Assembly (NCBI RefSeq): GCF_004348685.1
Contig: NZ_SMKO01000083.1
Location: 1-38,481, forward strand
Direction of reading: 5' to 3'
DNA: 38,481 nt
Source of the DNA: Nonomuraea deserti
GTDB lineage: Bacteria; Actinomycetota; Actinomycetes; Streptosporangiales; Streptosporangiaceae
Below the pieces are notes generated by a model. The model had not been told where the DNA came from and did no database searches. It saw only the letters and a program-made list of their open reading frames with translations. Shown piece by piece: positions 29,100 to 38,364 of the stretch. The first letter of the stretch is position 1. Each line of letters starts with the position of its first letter. A program made the translations under genes and the position numbers.

Positions 29100-30929
29100 C
29101 TACTTCTTGGTCTTGTCGGCGCTGGAGTCGGTGGACAGCGCGGCGACGAAGGCCTCCTGCGGCACTTCGACGCGGCCGACCATCTTCATCCGCTTCTTGC
29201 CTTCCTTCTGCTTCTCCAGCAGCTTGCGCTTACGGGAGATGTCGCCGCCGTAGCACTTGGCCAGGACGTCCTTGCGGATGGCGCGGATGTTCTCGCGGGC
29301 GATGACCCTGGCTCCGATGGCGGCCTGGATCGGCACCTCGAACTGCTGCCTCGGGATCAGCTCGCGCAGCTTCTTCGCCATGTCGACGCCGTAGGTGTAG
29401 GCCTTCTCCTTGTGCACGATCGCGCTGAAGGCGTCGACCGGCTCGCCCTGCAGCAGGATGTCGACCTTGACCAGCTCGGACTCCTGCTCGCCCGCGGGCT
29501 CGTAGTCGAGGGAGGCGTAGCCGCGGGTGCGCGACTTCAGCTGGTCGAAGAAGTCGAAGATGATCTCGGCCAGCGGGAGCGTGTAGCGGATCTCGACGCG
29601 GTCTTCCGACAGGTAGTCCATGCCGAGCAGCTGACCGCGCCGCCCCTGGCAGATCTCCATGATCGCGCCGATGAACTCGGCCGGCGCCAGGAGCGTGGAC
29701 TTGGTGACCGGCTCGAAGACCTGCGCGATCTTGCCCCCGGTGGGGAACTCCGACGGATTGGTGACCGTGAGCTCCTTGCCGTCCTCCATGACCACGCGGT
29801 AGACCACGTTGGGCGCCGTGGAGATCAGCGACAGCCCGAACTCGCGCTCCAGGCGCTCGCGGACGATCTCCATGTGCAGCAGCCCGAGGAACCCGACGCG
29901 GAAGCCGAAGCCGAGCGCGGCCGACGTCTCCGGCTCGTAGACCAGCGCGGCGTCGTTGAGCTGCAGCTTGTCGAGCGCCTCGCGCAGCTCGGGATATTGG
30001 TCGCCGTCGATCGGGTAGAGCCCGGAGAAGACCATCGGCTTGGGGTGCTCGTAGCCGGCCAGCATCTCGGGAGCGGGCTTGGCCGCGGCCGTCACCGTGT
30101 CGCCGACCCGCGACTGTCGCACGTCCTTCACGCCCGTGATCAGATAGCCCACCTCGCCGACGCCCAGCCCGCGCTCGGCGACCTCGGGCTCGGGCGAGAT
30201 GACGCCGATCTCCAGCGTCTCGTGGGTGGCCATGGTGGACATCATGAGGATGCGCTCGCGCTTGCCCAGGTGGCCGTCCACGACCCGGACGTACGTGACG
30301 ACGCCGCGGTAGGTGTCGTAGACCGAGTCGAAGATCAGCGCGCGGGCGGCCGCGTCGGCGTCGCCGACCGGCCCTGGCACGGTCGCGACCACGTGGTCGA
30401 GCAGCTCGCGCACGCCATCGCCCGTCTTGCCCGACACCCTGAGCACGTCGGACGGGTCGCAGCCGATCAGGCCCGCCAGCTCCTCGGCGAACTTCTCCGG
30501 CTGGGCCGCGGGCAGGTCGATCTTGTTGAGGACGGGGATGATGTGCAGGTCGGCGTTCATGGCCAGATAGAGGTTGGCCAGCGTCTGCGCCTCGATGCCC
30601 TGGGCCGCGTCGACCAGCAGGATCGCGCCCTCGCACGCCTGCAGCGACCGCGACACCTCGTAGGTGAAGTCGACGTGCCCCGGCGTGTCGATCATGTTGA
30701 GCACGTGGCCGTCCCACGGGAGCCGCACGGCCTGCGACTTGATCGTGATGCCGCGTTCGCGCTCGATGTCCATCCTGTCGAGATATTGAGCGCGCATGGA
30801 GCGTTCGTCGACCACCCCGGTGATCTGCAGCATCCGGTCGGCAAGGGTCGACTTGCCGTGGTCGATATGCGCGATGATGCAGAAGTTGCGGATCAACGCG
30901 GGGTCGGTCTGGCCAGGCTGAGTGCGCAC
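29100..30929 (-). CDS. lepA: elongation factor 4 (LepA), ribosomal GTPase
   Basis: A 609-aa translational GTPase that acts on stalled or mistranslocated ribosomes. G1 AHIDHGKST is near residue 20, the switch region has ERERGITIKSQ, and G3 DTPGHVDF and G4 NKID follow. The LepA-specific C-terminus has KSRTRGYASLDYEP, AKCYGGDISRKRKLLEKQKE and GKKRMKMVG. The GTG at 30929 (MRTQPGQTDPALIRNF) is a typical actinobacterial LepA start. The frame continues to 31436, but that part overlaps the divergent GH18-like gene and is not family-like. No strong Shine-Dalgarno was found. Confidence 0.96.
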   Translation of the reverse strand: MRTQPGQTDPALIRNFCIIAHIDHGKSTLADRMLQITGVVDERSMRAQYLDRMDIERERGITIKSQAVRLPWDGHVLNMIDTPGHVDFTYEVSRSLQACEGAILLVDAAQGIEAQTLANLYLAMNADLHIIPVLNKIDLPAAQPEKFAEELAGLIGCDPSDVLRVSGKTGDGVRELLDHVVATVPGPVGDADAAARALIFDSVYDTYRGVVTYVRVVDGHLGKRERILMMSTMATHETLEIGVISPEPEVAERGLGVGEVGYLITGVKDVRQSRVGDTVTAAAKPAPEMLAGYEHPKPMVFSGLYPIDGDQYPELREALDKLQLNDAALVYEPETSAALGFGFRVGFLGLLHMEIVRERLEREFGLSLISTAPNVVYRVVMEDGKELTVTNPSEFPTGGKIAQVFEPVTKSTLLAPAEFIGAIMEICQGRRGQLLGMDYLSEDRVEIRYTLPLAEIIFDFFDQLKSRTRGYASLDYEPAGEQESELVKVDILLQGEPVDAFSAIVHKEKAYTYGVDMAKKLRELIPRQQFEVPIQAAIGARVIARENIRAIRKDVLAKCYGGDISRKRKLLEKQKEGKKRMKMVGRVEVPQEAFVAALSTDSSADKTKK

Positions 30930-30984
30930 CGAAGTCCGTTTCGACAGGGTTGAGTCAAGCAGTCTTTCATGGTGACATGCCCGG

Positions 30985-31974
30985 ATGAATGCCCGGACCG
31001 TCATCCGCCGAGGCCTGCGCCTGCTCGCGCTTGCCTCGGCCGTCGTGGTGGCGCTGGTCGGCCTTCTCGCCGCCGCGCTCCGCATCCAGTTTACCGGTGC
31101 CCCGGCCGCATGGGCGAAGAGCACGGGCAATGACGCCCTGTGGCTCGGCCATGCGTGGGTCGACGGCCGCCGCACGGAGCGGGACGTAGAGCGGCTGGCC
31201 GTACGGCTGCGCGCCACGGGGATCAAGGACGTGTACGTCCACTCGGGCCCATTCGAGATGGACGGCCAATTGAACTCTGCTAAATACCCCAACGCCCGAA
31301 ATTTCGTGAAGTGGATGCGCGAACATCTCCCGGCCGTCCGCATCTCCGCCTGGCTCGGCCAGTCCGTCAACGACGCCCTCGACCTCGACGACCCCAAGGC
31401 CCGCCAGAACGTGCTGGCCGGCGTCGCCGCCATCATGAAGGAGGGCTACGACGGCATCCACTACAACTTCGAGCCCATCGGCGACGGCGACACCGAATTC
31501 CTGCAGCTCCTCGACGAGACCCGGCGGCACACGCGACTGCTGTCCACCGCCAGCCCGCAGATCGAGCCCTATCCCGGCATGCGCCTGACGGCGAGGACCG
31601 TCCTGGGCCACGACAAATACTGGTCATCGGGCTACTTCACCCAGGTCGTGAACCGGGTCGACCAGGTCGCGATCATGACGTACGACTCGGGCACCCCGCT
31701 GCAGGCGCTCTACGGCGGCCACGTGGTCAGGCAGTCGGAGCTCGCCCTCGACCTGGTGCCCGGCGGCAAGTCGCTGTTCATCGGCGCCCCCGCCTACCAC
31801 GACCACGGCCTGGCCTGGGCCGACAACGCCGAGAGCGTCGAGACGGCCGCCGAGGGAGCAAAACTCGCCCTGTCGGAGCACGGCCGCCGGGAGCGCTTCG
31901 GGCTGGCCCTCTACGTCGACTTCGCCGCCACGGAGGACGACTGGCGGGAGTACATGACGCGCTGGATGGCCTGA
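30985..31974 (+). CDS. membrane-anchored or secreted GH18-like glycosyl hydrolase family protein
   Basis: A 329-aa protein with an N-terminal signal or anchor (basic MNARTVIRRGLR, then a hydrophobic stretch to about residue 32). The remaining domain is a TIM-barrel-like glycosidase: ATGIKDVYVHSG, LPAVRISAWLG, EGYDGIHYNFEP at 153-164, and QVAIMTYDSG. GYDGIHYNFEP is in the place of the GH18 DGxDxDxE motif, with Glu163 as the likely acid, but two of the acidic residues are replaced. It may have weak or no chitinase activity and may bind or cut cell-wall glycans. It is divergent from lepA (55 bp between starts). Confidence 0.7.
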   Translation: MNARTVIRRGLRLLALASAVVVALVGLLAAALRIQFTGAPAAWAKSTGNDALWLGHAWVDGRRTERDVERLAVRLRATGIKDVYVHSGPFEMDGQLNSAKYPNARNFVKWMREHLPAVRISAWLGQSVNDALDLDDPKARQNVLAGVAAIMKEGYDGIHYNFEPIGDGDTEFLQLLDETRRHTRLLSTASPQIEPYPGMRLTARTVLGHDKYWSSGYFTQVVNRVDQVAIMTYDSGTPLQALYGGHVVRQSELALDLVPGGKSLFIGAPAYHDHGLAWADNAESVETAAEGAKLALSEHGRRERFGLALYVDFAATEDDWREYMTRWMA

Positions 31975-31981
31975 GCTCCCG

Positions 31982-31987
31982 TATACT
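31982..31987 (+). promoter_or_regulatory. candidate -10 box (TATACT) for rpsT
   Basis: TATACT just after the GH18-like stop is close to consensus and would give a leader of about 130 nt ahead of rpsT. No consensus -35 is seen at 17 bp. Confidence 0.5.
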
Positions 31988-31994
31988 GGTGGAC

Positions 31995-32125
31995 GGACCC
32001 GTTTTCCCAGGCCGTTGATTTGAGCAGCCACCTGGGTTATTGGTAATCTGTTCAACTGCGTGTGGCGCGCCCTCTCATCGAGCCCGCGCGCCCCATCCAT
32101 CACTGACTTTCACCGAGGCTTCTTC
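31995..32125 (+). promoter_or_regulatory. structured 5' leader of rpsT
   Basis: Two stem-loops can form: CCCAGG (32006-32011) with CCTGGG (32031-32036), and GGCGCGC (32064-32070) with GCGCGCC (32086-32092). Ribosomal protein S20 is known to regulate its own translation in other bacteria; a leader like this could be the site, which is inference. Confidence 0.5.
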
Positions 32126-32395
32126 GTGGCGAACATCAAGTCCCAGATCAAGCGCAACAAGCAGAACGAGAAGGCTCGCCTGCGCAACAAGGCGGTCAAG
32201 TCGTCGCTGAAGACGGCCGTCCGCAGGTTCCGCGAGGCCGCCGAGCAGGGCGACGTCGCGCAGGCCGTCACGCTGCAGCGGGCCGCCGCCCGCCAGCTCG
32301 ACAAGGCCGTCAGCAAGGGCGTCATCCACAAAAACCAGGCCGCCAACCGCAAGTCCGCGATCGCGAGGCAGGCCGCGGCGCTGACCGCCAAATAA
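32126..32395 (+). CDS. rpsT: 30S ribosomal protein S20
   Basis: An 89-aa basic protein, the typical S20: IKSQIKRNKQNEKARLRNKA at the N-terminus, then VKSSLKTAVRRFREA, and KGVIHKNQAANRKSAIARQ at the C-terminus. It binds 16S rRNA in the body of the small subunit. The GTG start at 32126 has a weak GAGG ribosome site about 10 nt upstream. It lies near lepA, an arrangement common in actinomycetes. Confidence 0.98.
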   Translation: MANIKSQIKRNKQNEKARLRNKAVKSSLKTAVRRFREAAEQGDVAQAVTLQRAAARQLDKAVSKGVIHKNQAANRKSAIARQAAALTAK

Positions 32396-32408
32396 CGCAG
32401 CAGCAGAG

Positions 32409-32440
32409 ACGCCGCATCCCCATGAGGGGTGCGGCGTTTT
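32409..32440 (+). terminator. intrinsic terminator after rpsT
   Basis: A GC-rich stem, ACGCCGCATCCCC paired with GGGGTGCGGCGT (one bulged base) around ATGA, is followed by TTTT. It lies 13 bp after the rpsT stop. It is the clearest Rho-independent terminator in the window. Confidence 0.92.
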
Positions 32441-32582
32441 CCGTTTCGTCAGGCTTCTGTCACAGTTTCGATATCACACGGGCGTCGCCACCTCGTATCG
32501 GCTCCGTCACCGTTACAAAGATCACCTTGCCCTCCGTGCCACGTGTGCCCGAAAGTGCAGCTAATCAGGCAAAGGGGGGCAC

Positions 32583-35500
32583 ATGCGGGGGCCGCTGGTC
32601 GTCAAACGGGCGTTCAGTGAGCCGCTGCTCCTCCTGGCCGCGTTCGGGTCGATCCTGCTGGCCACCACCACGCTGGTCGCGCTGACCATGTACGCCTCCT
32701 CCATCGCCGAGGCAGGCGTCCGCAGGACAATGGAGACGGCGTCGTTCGAGCAGACGGCCGCCACCATCAGCGCGCCCGTGACCGCGGAGACGTTCCCCGC
32801 CTTCGACCGGTCCGTACGCGCCGAGCTCGACCAGGCCTACACCCGGCCCCCCGCCATCACCACCAGCTTCCGCTCCGACTCCTACGTGATGCCCGGTCAG
32901 GAGGGCAAGGAGCGGCCCGAGCTGCTCAGGTTCGGCAGCCACGACGGGATCGACCGGCACGCCAGGCTCATCTCCGGCGCCTGGCCGCGCGACGGCGGCG
33001 ACCACGTGCAAGCCGCGATCTCGCTGTCGGCCTCCTCGGCCACCGGCTTCGAGACGGGCGACGAGTTCTCCACGCGGGGCCGCCTCGACCCGCGCCCGGT
33101 CAAGGTCCGCGTCGTCGGCGTCTTCCAGCTCAACGACCCCTCCGGCGCGCGCTGGGCCGGCGAGCAGCTGCTGGCAAGGGGCGTGGACCGCGGCGACTTC
33201 ACCACGTACGGGCCGCTGATGGTGGCGCGCGAGACGTTCATCGCCCGCTTCGCCAGCAACGTCAACGCCACCTGGACCGCCGTCCCCGACCTGAGCGCCC
33301 TGACGCCCGAGCAGCTGCGCCCGATGGCCGCCGCGCTCGGCCAGGTGGGCGAGCGGCTGAAGGCGGACGGCTGCGACCGCTGCACGATCACCGGCCACCT
33401 GCCCGAGATGCTCACCCAGCTCGACACCGCGTCCCTGGTGGCACGCTCCACCATGCTGATCCCGGTGCTGCAGCTGCTGCTGCTTGCCGCGTACGCGCTG
33501 ATGCTCACCGCGCGGCTGCTGGCCGACCACCGGCGCATGGAGGTGGCGCTGCTGCGCTCGCGCGGCGCGGGCACGACGCGGCTGGCGGCCCTGGCCGGGG
33601 GCGAGGCGCTGCTGGTGGCGGTGCCGTGCGCGATCGTCGCGCCGTTCCTGGGCCCGCCGCTGCTCGCCCTGGTCAACACGCTGCCGTGGATCAGGTCCTC
33701 GGGCGTGCGGCTGTCTCCCGCGGCCGATCTCGGCACGTTCCTCGTGTCGTTCGGCGTGGCACTGGCCTCGGCGGTACTGCTCCTGTTGCCGGCGCTGGCG
33801 GGCGCGCGGCGCACGTACGTGGAGGAGCAGTCGGCGCGCGGCCGCAGCGGCGGGCGCGGCCTGATCGAACGCGCGGGCGCCGACGTGGCGCTGCTGGTCG
33901 TGGCCGGGCTGGCGATCTGGCAGCTCCAGCACTACGGCGCGCCCGTGACCGCGACGGCAGGAGGCGGGCTCGGCATCGACCCGCTCATCATCTCCGGGCC
34001 CGCGCTGGCCCTGCTCACGGGCGGCATGCTGGGGCTGCGGCTGGTGCCGCGCATCTCGAAGCTGGCCGAACGGCTGACCTCCGTGCGTCCCACGCTCGCC
34101 CCCGCGCTCGGCGCCTGGCAGGTGGCCAGGCGGCCGCTCAGGTACGCCGGCCCGGCGCTGCTGCTGACCATGGCGATCGCGATCGGCATCGTCTCCCTGG
34201 CCACCGCTTCCACCTGGCGTACCTCGCAGCTCGACCAGGCACGCCACCAGGCGGGGGCCGACCTGCGCCTGTCGGGTCCCGCGGACGGGCCGGAACTGGG
34301 GTCGCTGGGGCGCGGGACGGCGTTCACCGCGCTGCCGGGCGTGACGGCGGCCTCCCCCGGCTTCCGCGGGCAGACCGAGGTGGGCGGCGAGAGCGCGGTG
34401 CTGATCGGCCTCGAGGCGAGCAAGCTCGGCGAGGTGTTCCATCTGCGGCCCGACCTGTCGGCGCAGCCGGTCACGGGCATGTCACGCGAGCTGGTGGGGG
34501 CGCACGCGGGCAGGCTCGAGCTTCCTGGGCGGCCGACGACGCTCACCCTCCGCGCGAAGGTGGACGCCGACCTGCCGCTGCGACTGGTGTTGTCCGACGG
34601 GCTCGGCGTCTGGCGCGACGTGCCGCTCGGCGTGCTGGAACCCGGAGACAACCGTATGGAGGTGAGCCTCAAGGCACTGACGGGGCAGAGCGGGAAGATC
34701 ACGTACCCGGTCGCTCTGCGCGGCCTCGTCGCCGGCGCTCAGGAGAACGCCGCGAACCTGACGCTGACCGGCCTGACCGTCGACGGCCGCGAGCTCGCGA
34801 CGCCTCAGGTCTCGATGGAGGCGGACGGCACCCGGCCGGCCGTGGCCACCTTCGGACCGCGGCCGGAGGCGCCGCTGCCCGTCGTGCTCACGTCCGACCT
34901 GGCCGCCTCCCTCAAGATGGGCGTCGGTCAGGTCGGGCGGGCCAGCATCGACCGCAGGGTCCTGGAGATCAAGGTGGTGGCCGTCGTGCGGACGATGCCG
35001 ACGGCCACCGCGGGTCAGCCGGCGGTGCTCGCCGACTGGGAGACGCTGCAGACGAGCGATCTGGCCGCGGCGCAACTGCCCAGGCCCGCGACCGAGTGGT
35101 GGCTCGCGGCCGGCGACACCACGGCCGCGGTGCGGGTGCTCAAGAGCCGGCCGGAATGGGACGTCACCCCGCTCGACCAGCGCGCGCTGGCGGCGCAGCT
35201 CCAGGACGACCCGCTGGCCAGCGGGCTGCAGGGGGCGCTGATGCTCGGGTTCCTCGCGGCTCTGGTGTTCGCGGCGCTCGGGTTCCTGGTGAACGCGGCG
35301 GTCGCGGCGCGCGAGCGGATGGCCGAGTTCGGGATCCTGCGGGCGCTCGGGGTGAGTTCCAGGCAGGTGTTCGGGATGCTCGCGGTCGAGCAGGCGTTCG
35401 TCATCGGCCTGTCCCTGGCGGCGGGTACCGGGCTGGCCGTGGTCGTCGGCACGCTGGTCGTGCCGCACATCGTGCTGACCGGGCAGGCCTCGGCCGTCAC

Positions 35501-35639
35501 GCCCGGGGTGCTGCTCGACATCCCGTGGGCGGCCACCCTCGCGATGCTGGTGCTGGTCGCGGCGGTCCTGCTCGCCATCGTGGCCGGTCTGGCACGCAAT
35601 CTGCGCAGGCAAGGGCTCGTCCTCCGGGAGGAACAGTGA
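32583..35639 (+). CDS. large FtsX-type ABC transporter permease
   Basis: A 1018-aa membrane protein of the FtsX/MacB-type permease group. A first membrane helix is at about 14-36, a large extracytoplasmic domain follows (to about 285), then three helices with the FtsX motif around LLLAAYALMLTARLLADHRR. Central helices and a second extracytoplasmic region come next, and three last helices (LGFLAALVFAALGFLVNAAV, then EFGILRALGVSSRQVFGML). The protein thus has two FtsX halves. The ATG has GGGGGG-rich sequence upstream. It overlaps the next gene by GTGA. Such pairs work with an ATPase (often encoded next) to move lipids, lipoproteins or signals, but no intact ATPase gene is in view. Confidence 0.9.
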   Translation: MRGPLVVKRAFSEPLLLLAAFGSILLATTTLVALTMYASSIAEAGVRRTMETASFEQTAATISAPVTAETFPAFDRSVRAELDQAYTRPPAITTSFRSDSYVMPGQEGKERPELLRFGSHDGIDRHARLISGAWPRDGGDHVQAAISLSASSATGFETGDEFSTRGRLDPRPVKVRVVGVFQLNDPSGARWAGEQLLARGVDRGDFTTYGPLMVARETFIARFASNVNATWTAVPDLSALTPEQLRPMAAALGQVGERLKADGCDRCTITGHLPEMLTQLDTASLVARSTMLIPVLQLLLLAAYALMLTARLLADHRRMEVALLRSRGAGTTRLAALAGGEALLVAVPCAIVAPFLGPPLLALVNTLPWIRSSGVRLSPAADLGTFLVSFGVALASAVLLLLPALAGARRTYVEEQSARGRSGGRGLIERAGADVALLVVAGLAIWQLQHYGAPVTATAGGGLGIDPLIISGPALALLTGGMLGLRLVPRISKLAERLTSVRPTLAPALGAWQVARRPLRYAGPALLLTMAIAIGIVSLATASTWRTSQLDQARHQAGADLRLSGPADGPELGSLGRGTAFTALPGVTAASPGFRGQTEVGGESAVLIGLEASKLGEVFHLRPDLSAQPVTGMSRELVGAHAGRLELPGRPTTLTLRAKVDADLPLRLVLSDGLGVWRDVPLGVLEPGDNRMEVSLKALTGQSGKITYPVALRGLVAGAQENAANLTLTGLTVDGRELATPQVSMEADGTRPAVATFGPRPEAPLPVVLTSDLAASLKMGVGQVGRASIDRRVLEIKVVAVVRTMPTATAGQPAVLADWETLQTSDLAAAQLPRPATEWWLAAGDTTAAVRVLKSRPEWDVTPLDQRALAAQLQDDPLASGLQGALMLGFLAALVFAALGFLVNAAVAARERMAEFGILRALGVSSRQVFGMLAVEQAFVIGLSLAAGTGLAVVVGTLVVPHIVLTGQASAVTPGVLLDIPWAATLAMLVLVAAVLLAIVAGLARNLRRQGLVLREEQ

Positions 35640-38230
35640 GGGTCCCGCTGCTCGCGCGGGTGCACCTGGGCACGGTGGCCGTGCTCTCCGTGCTGACGAT
35701 CAGCGCCTGCCTGCTGATCGCGGGCCTGCCCAGGGGGATGCAGGCGTCGTTCGACCAGGCGCTCCGGCGCTCGCTGAGCACCGCGGCCGCCCAGCAGGCC
35801 GACCTCACCGTGGCCGTGGCGTCGGACTCGCGTGAGGAGGATCTCCACGAACGCGACCAGTTCGCCGCCCGCGACCGCGAATGGCGCGACCTCCTGCCTC
35901 CGGGGCTGCGCCCGCTCATCACGCCCGCGGGCACCGGCTCCAGCCACATGAGCGCCAAGACCACCCTCACGCCGATCACCGGGACCAGCGGCACCAAATA
36001 CGTCAATCTCGGCTGGCTGTCCGACGCCGGCCAGCGCGTGACCTGGGTCCAGGGGCGGCCTCCCGGCAGACCCGGCACGACGCGGTACGACGGCGAGACG
36101 ATCCCGGTGTTCGAGGTCGGGGTCGTGACGCAGGCCCTGCGGGAGATGGACCTGCGGGTGGGCGACACGAAAACGCTCGGCGAGAACGACTACGTCGCCG
36201 TGAAGATCGTCGGCGCCTTCGAGGCCAAGGACCCCGGCGACCGCTACTGGGACCACAACCTCGACATCCTGCGCGTCACGAAGATCCAGCCGCCGGGCTC
36301 GCTGGACTTCGAGAAGCACATCACCTCGCTGATGTCCGACGACGGGCTGACCGCGCTCAGCGGTGAAGGACGCCACCTGGCCTACCACTGGGTCCTGCCC
36401 GTCGACGCCACGGCGGCGAACGCGCTGGACGTCCCCGGTCTCACCGCCGCGATCGCCGACTTCGACCGCCTGATCGGCATCCAGTCGACCGGCACCGCCA
36501 GCCCCTACCGCCTGATCACCGGGCTGCCCAAGCTGCTCGGCGACTTCCGCGCCGCGCTGGCCACCGCCGAGACCGTGATGTACCTCGTGCTCGGCGGCCT
36601 CCTCGCCGTCGCGCTCGGCGTCCTCGTCCTGGGCGTGCAGCTGCTGGCCGACCGGATGGAGCACCCGCTCACGCTGGCCCGCGCCCGCGGCGGGTCGCTG
36701 CGCCAGGTGGCGGGCACGGGCGCGGCGCTGACCGGGCTGGCCGTGGCGCCCGCCGCCCTGGCCGGGTACGCGCTGTCGTACCTCGTGCCCGGCCCCGTGC
36801 TGCCGATCGTGCACGCCGGGCCGGTCCTCGTGATCCTCGTGACCGTCGGCTACGCCGCCACGCGACTCGCCGTGACCTATCGCACGCCGCTCCACGAGCG
36901 CCGCGACGACGTCGCCACCGCCCGGCCCTCGGCCAGGCGGATCACGCTGGAGGTGCTGGTCGTCGTGCTGGCGCTGGCCGGGGCCTACCTGCTGCGGGCG
37001 CGCGGGCTCGACGACTCCGCGGGGCAGGACCCGTTCCTGCTGCTGGTGCCGATCGCGCTGACGCTGGCGGCCGCGCTGATCACCCTGCGCTGCTACCCGT
37101 TCCCCCTGCGCCTGCTCGTACGGCTGACCGCGCGCGGCCGGGCGGCGGTGCCGTTCCTCGGGCTGACCCGTGCGGCCAGGGCACGTTCGGCCAGCGTGCT
37201 GCCCGTGCTGATCCTGCTGCCCGCGCTGGGCGTGTCGGTGTTCGCCGCGGTGATCTCCGACGGGATCGCCGGCACGCAGACCCGGGCGTCCTGGCAGCAG
37301 GTCGGCGCCCCGATCAAGATGACGTCGAACATCGAGATCCCGGCCGAGGCCGTCGAGCGGGTACGCGGGACCGCCGGCGTGGAACAGGTCGTGCCCGCGC
37401 AGACCGCCCGCGTACAGGTCGGCTACGGCGCGGAGCGGGCCGAGGCCATCGCCGTGGACGTCGCGCAGTGGCGGCGGCTCATGGGCGAGGCCCCCTTCGA
37501 CCTGCCCGACCTGCCCGACGGCGCGCTCGTCTCCCCCGAGTTGCGGGGGCGGGGCACGTTCGAGATCGGCTGGCAGTCACGCCTGAAGCTCGCCACCCGC
37601 GGCGTGATCGAGTCGGTGCCCGGCTTCTACACCAGCGGCAAGTTCCTCGTCGTGCCCATCGACGTGCTGACCCGGCCGGCGGTGAACACCCTGCTGATCA
37701 AGGGGGACGCCTCCGTCGAAGAGCTGGAACGGCTGGTCCCGTCGGCCACCGTGGTGTCGCAGGAAGGCACGCTGCGGGCCATCCAGGACGACCCGCTGAC
37801 GAGCACCGTACGCTGGACCATGGTCGTCGTGACGGTCGCGCTGGCCGCGTACGCGCTGGTCGCCGTGGTGCTGGCGCTGGTGATCGGGGCTGCCGACCGG
37901 GCCAGGGCGGTGTCGTTCCTGCGTACCCTCGGCCTGTCGGAGCGTCAGGCGCAGCGGCTGACCGTCCTGGAGATCCTCCCCATGATCCTCGTCACCGCGC
38001 TGGTCGGGCTCGGCCTGGGCCTCGGCCTGCCGGCCGCGCTCGGGCCCGGCGTCGACCTGTCCTCCTACGCCGGCGACCTGCCCGTCGGCGACTACTCTCT
38101 CGACCTGTTCCTGCCGAGCGCGCTGGCGGCCGGGCTGGCCGCCGTCGCCGTGCTCGGCGCCTACGCCCACACCGCCGTCAGCCGCCGGCGCAGGCTCGGC
38201 GCCGTCCTGCGAGTGGGGGACCTCACGTGA
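35636..38230 (+). CDS. second FtsX-type ABC transporter permease
   Basis: An 864-aa membrane protein that begins with a membrane anchor (VAVLSVLTISACLLIAGLP). A large extracytoplasmic domain follows, then helices near residue 315 (VMYLVLGGLLAVALGVLVLG), a central group of helices, another extracytoplasmic domain and a last group (VVTVALAAYALVAVVLALVI, VSFLRTLGLSERQAQRL) typical of FtsX. The start GTG overlaps the stop of the first permease (GTGA), so the two are probably the two membrane halves of one transporter. The stop overlaps the next start (GTGA). No helper ATPase is complete in this window. Confidence 0.9.
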   Translation: MRVPLLARVHLGTVAVLSVLTISACLLIAGLPRGMQASFDQALRRSLSTAAAQQADLTVAVASDSREEDLHERDQFAARDREWRDLLPPGLRPLITPAGTGSSHMSAKTTLTPITGTSGTKYVNLGWLSDAGQRVTWVQGRPPGRPGTTRYDGETIPVFEVGVVTQALREMDLRVGDTKTLGENDYVAVKIVGAFEAKDPGDRYWDHNLDILRVTKIQPPGSLDFEKHITSLMSDDGLTALSGEGRHLAYHWVLPVDATAANALDVPGLTAAIADFDRLIGIQSTGTASPYRLITGLPKLLGDFRAALATAETVMYLVLGGLLAVALGVLVLGVQLLADRMEHPLTLARARGGSLRQVAGTGAALTGLAVAPAALAGYALSYLVPGPVLPIVHAGPVLVILVTVGYAATRLAVTYRTPLHERRDDVATARPSARRITLEVLVVVLALAGAYLLRARGLDDSAGQDPFLLLVPIALTLAAALITLRCYPFPLRLLVRLTARGRAAVPFLGLTRAARARSASVLPVLILLPALGVSVFAAVISDGIAGTQTRASWQQVGAPIKMTSNIEIPAEAVERVRGTAGVEQVVPAQTARVQVGYGAERAEAIAVDVAQWRRLMGEAPFDLPDLPDGALVSPELRGRGTFEIGWQSRLKLATRGVIESVPGFYTSGKFLVVPIDVLTRPAVNTLLIKGDASVEELERLVPSATVVSQEGTLRAIQDDPLTSTVRWTMVVVTVALAAYALVAVVLALVIGAADRARAVSFLRTLGLSERQAQRLTVLEILPMILVTALVGLGLGLGLPAALGPGVDLSSYAGDLPVGDYSLDLFLPSALAAGLAAVAVLGAYAHTAVSRRRRLGAVLRVGDLT

Positions 38231-38358
38231 CCTCACCGCTGAGCCAGGGACCTGTTCCGCCCGGCGCCGTGGTACGGCGCGGCCGGCTCGTGCGTACGGA
38301 CCGGCCATCCTCCCCCAGGACGCGAGCCCGGGGTCTGCGGCGAAGGAGATACCGTTGA
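38227..38358 (+). pseudogene. 43-codon ORF, probable 5' remnant of a gene (perhaps the ABC ATPase) cut by an IS element
   Basis: GTG 38227 overlaps the permease stop (GTGA) and starts MTSPLSQGPVPPGAVV, then becomes Arg/Pro-rich and ends at a TGA that belongs to the IS end (38356-38358). The position is where an ABC ATPase is expected. The first residues are compatible with such an N-terminus, but no Walker motif is reached before the break. It could also be an unrelated short gene. The remnant identity is inference from position. Confidence 0.4.
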
Positions 38359-38364
38359 CTTCCT

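Noticed and set aside
30930..31436. N-terminal extension of lepA
   Set aside because: It overlaps the divergent GH18-like gene and has no similarity to LepA; GTG 30929 gives the usual length.
32565..34442. 625-codon minus-strand open frame
   Set aside because: His/Arg/Gln/Gly-rich shadow of the first FtsX permease; no ribosome site or domain.
33626..35635. Long upstream extension of the second permease frame (a 1534-codon open frame)
   Set aside because: It overlaps the first permease in another frame. The GTGA-coupled start at 35636 with a membrane anchor is the natural one.
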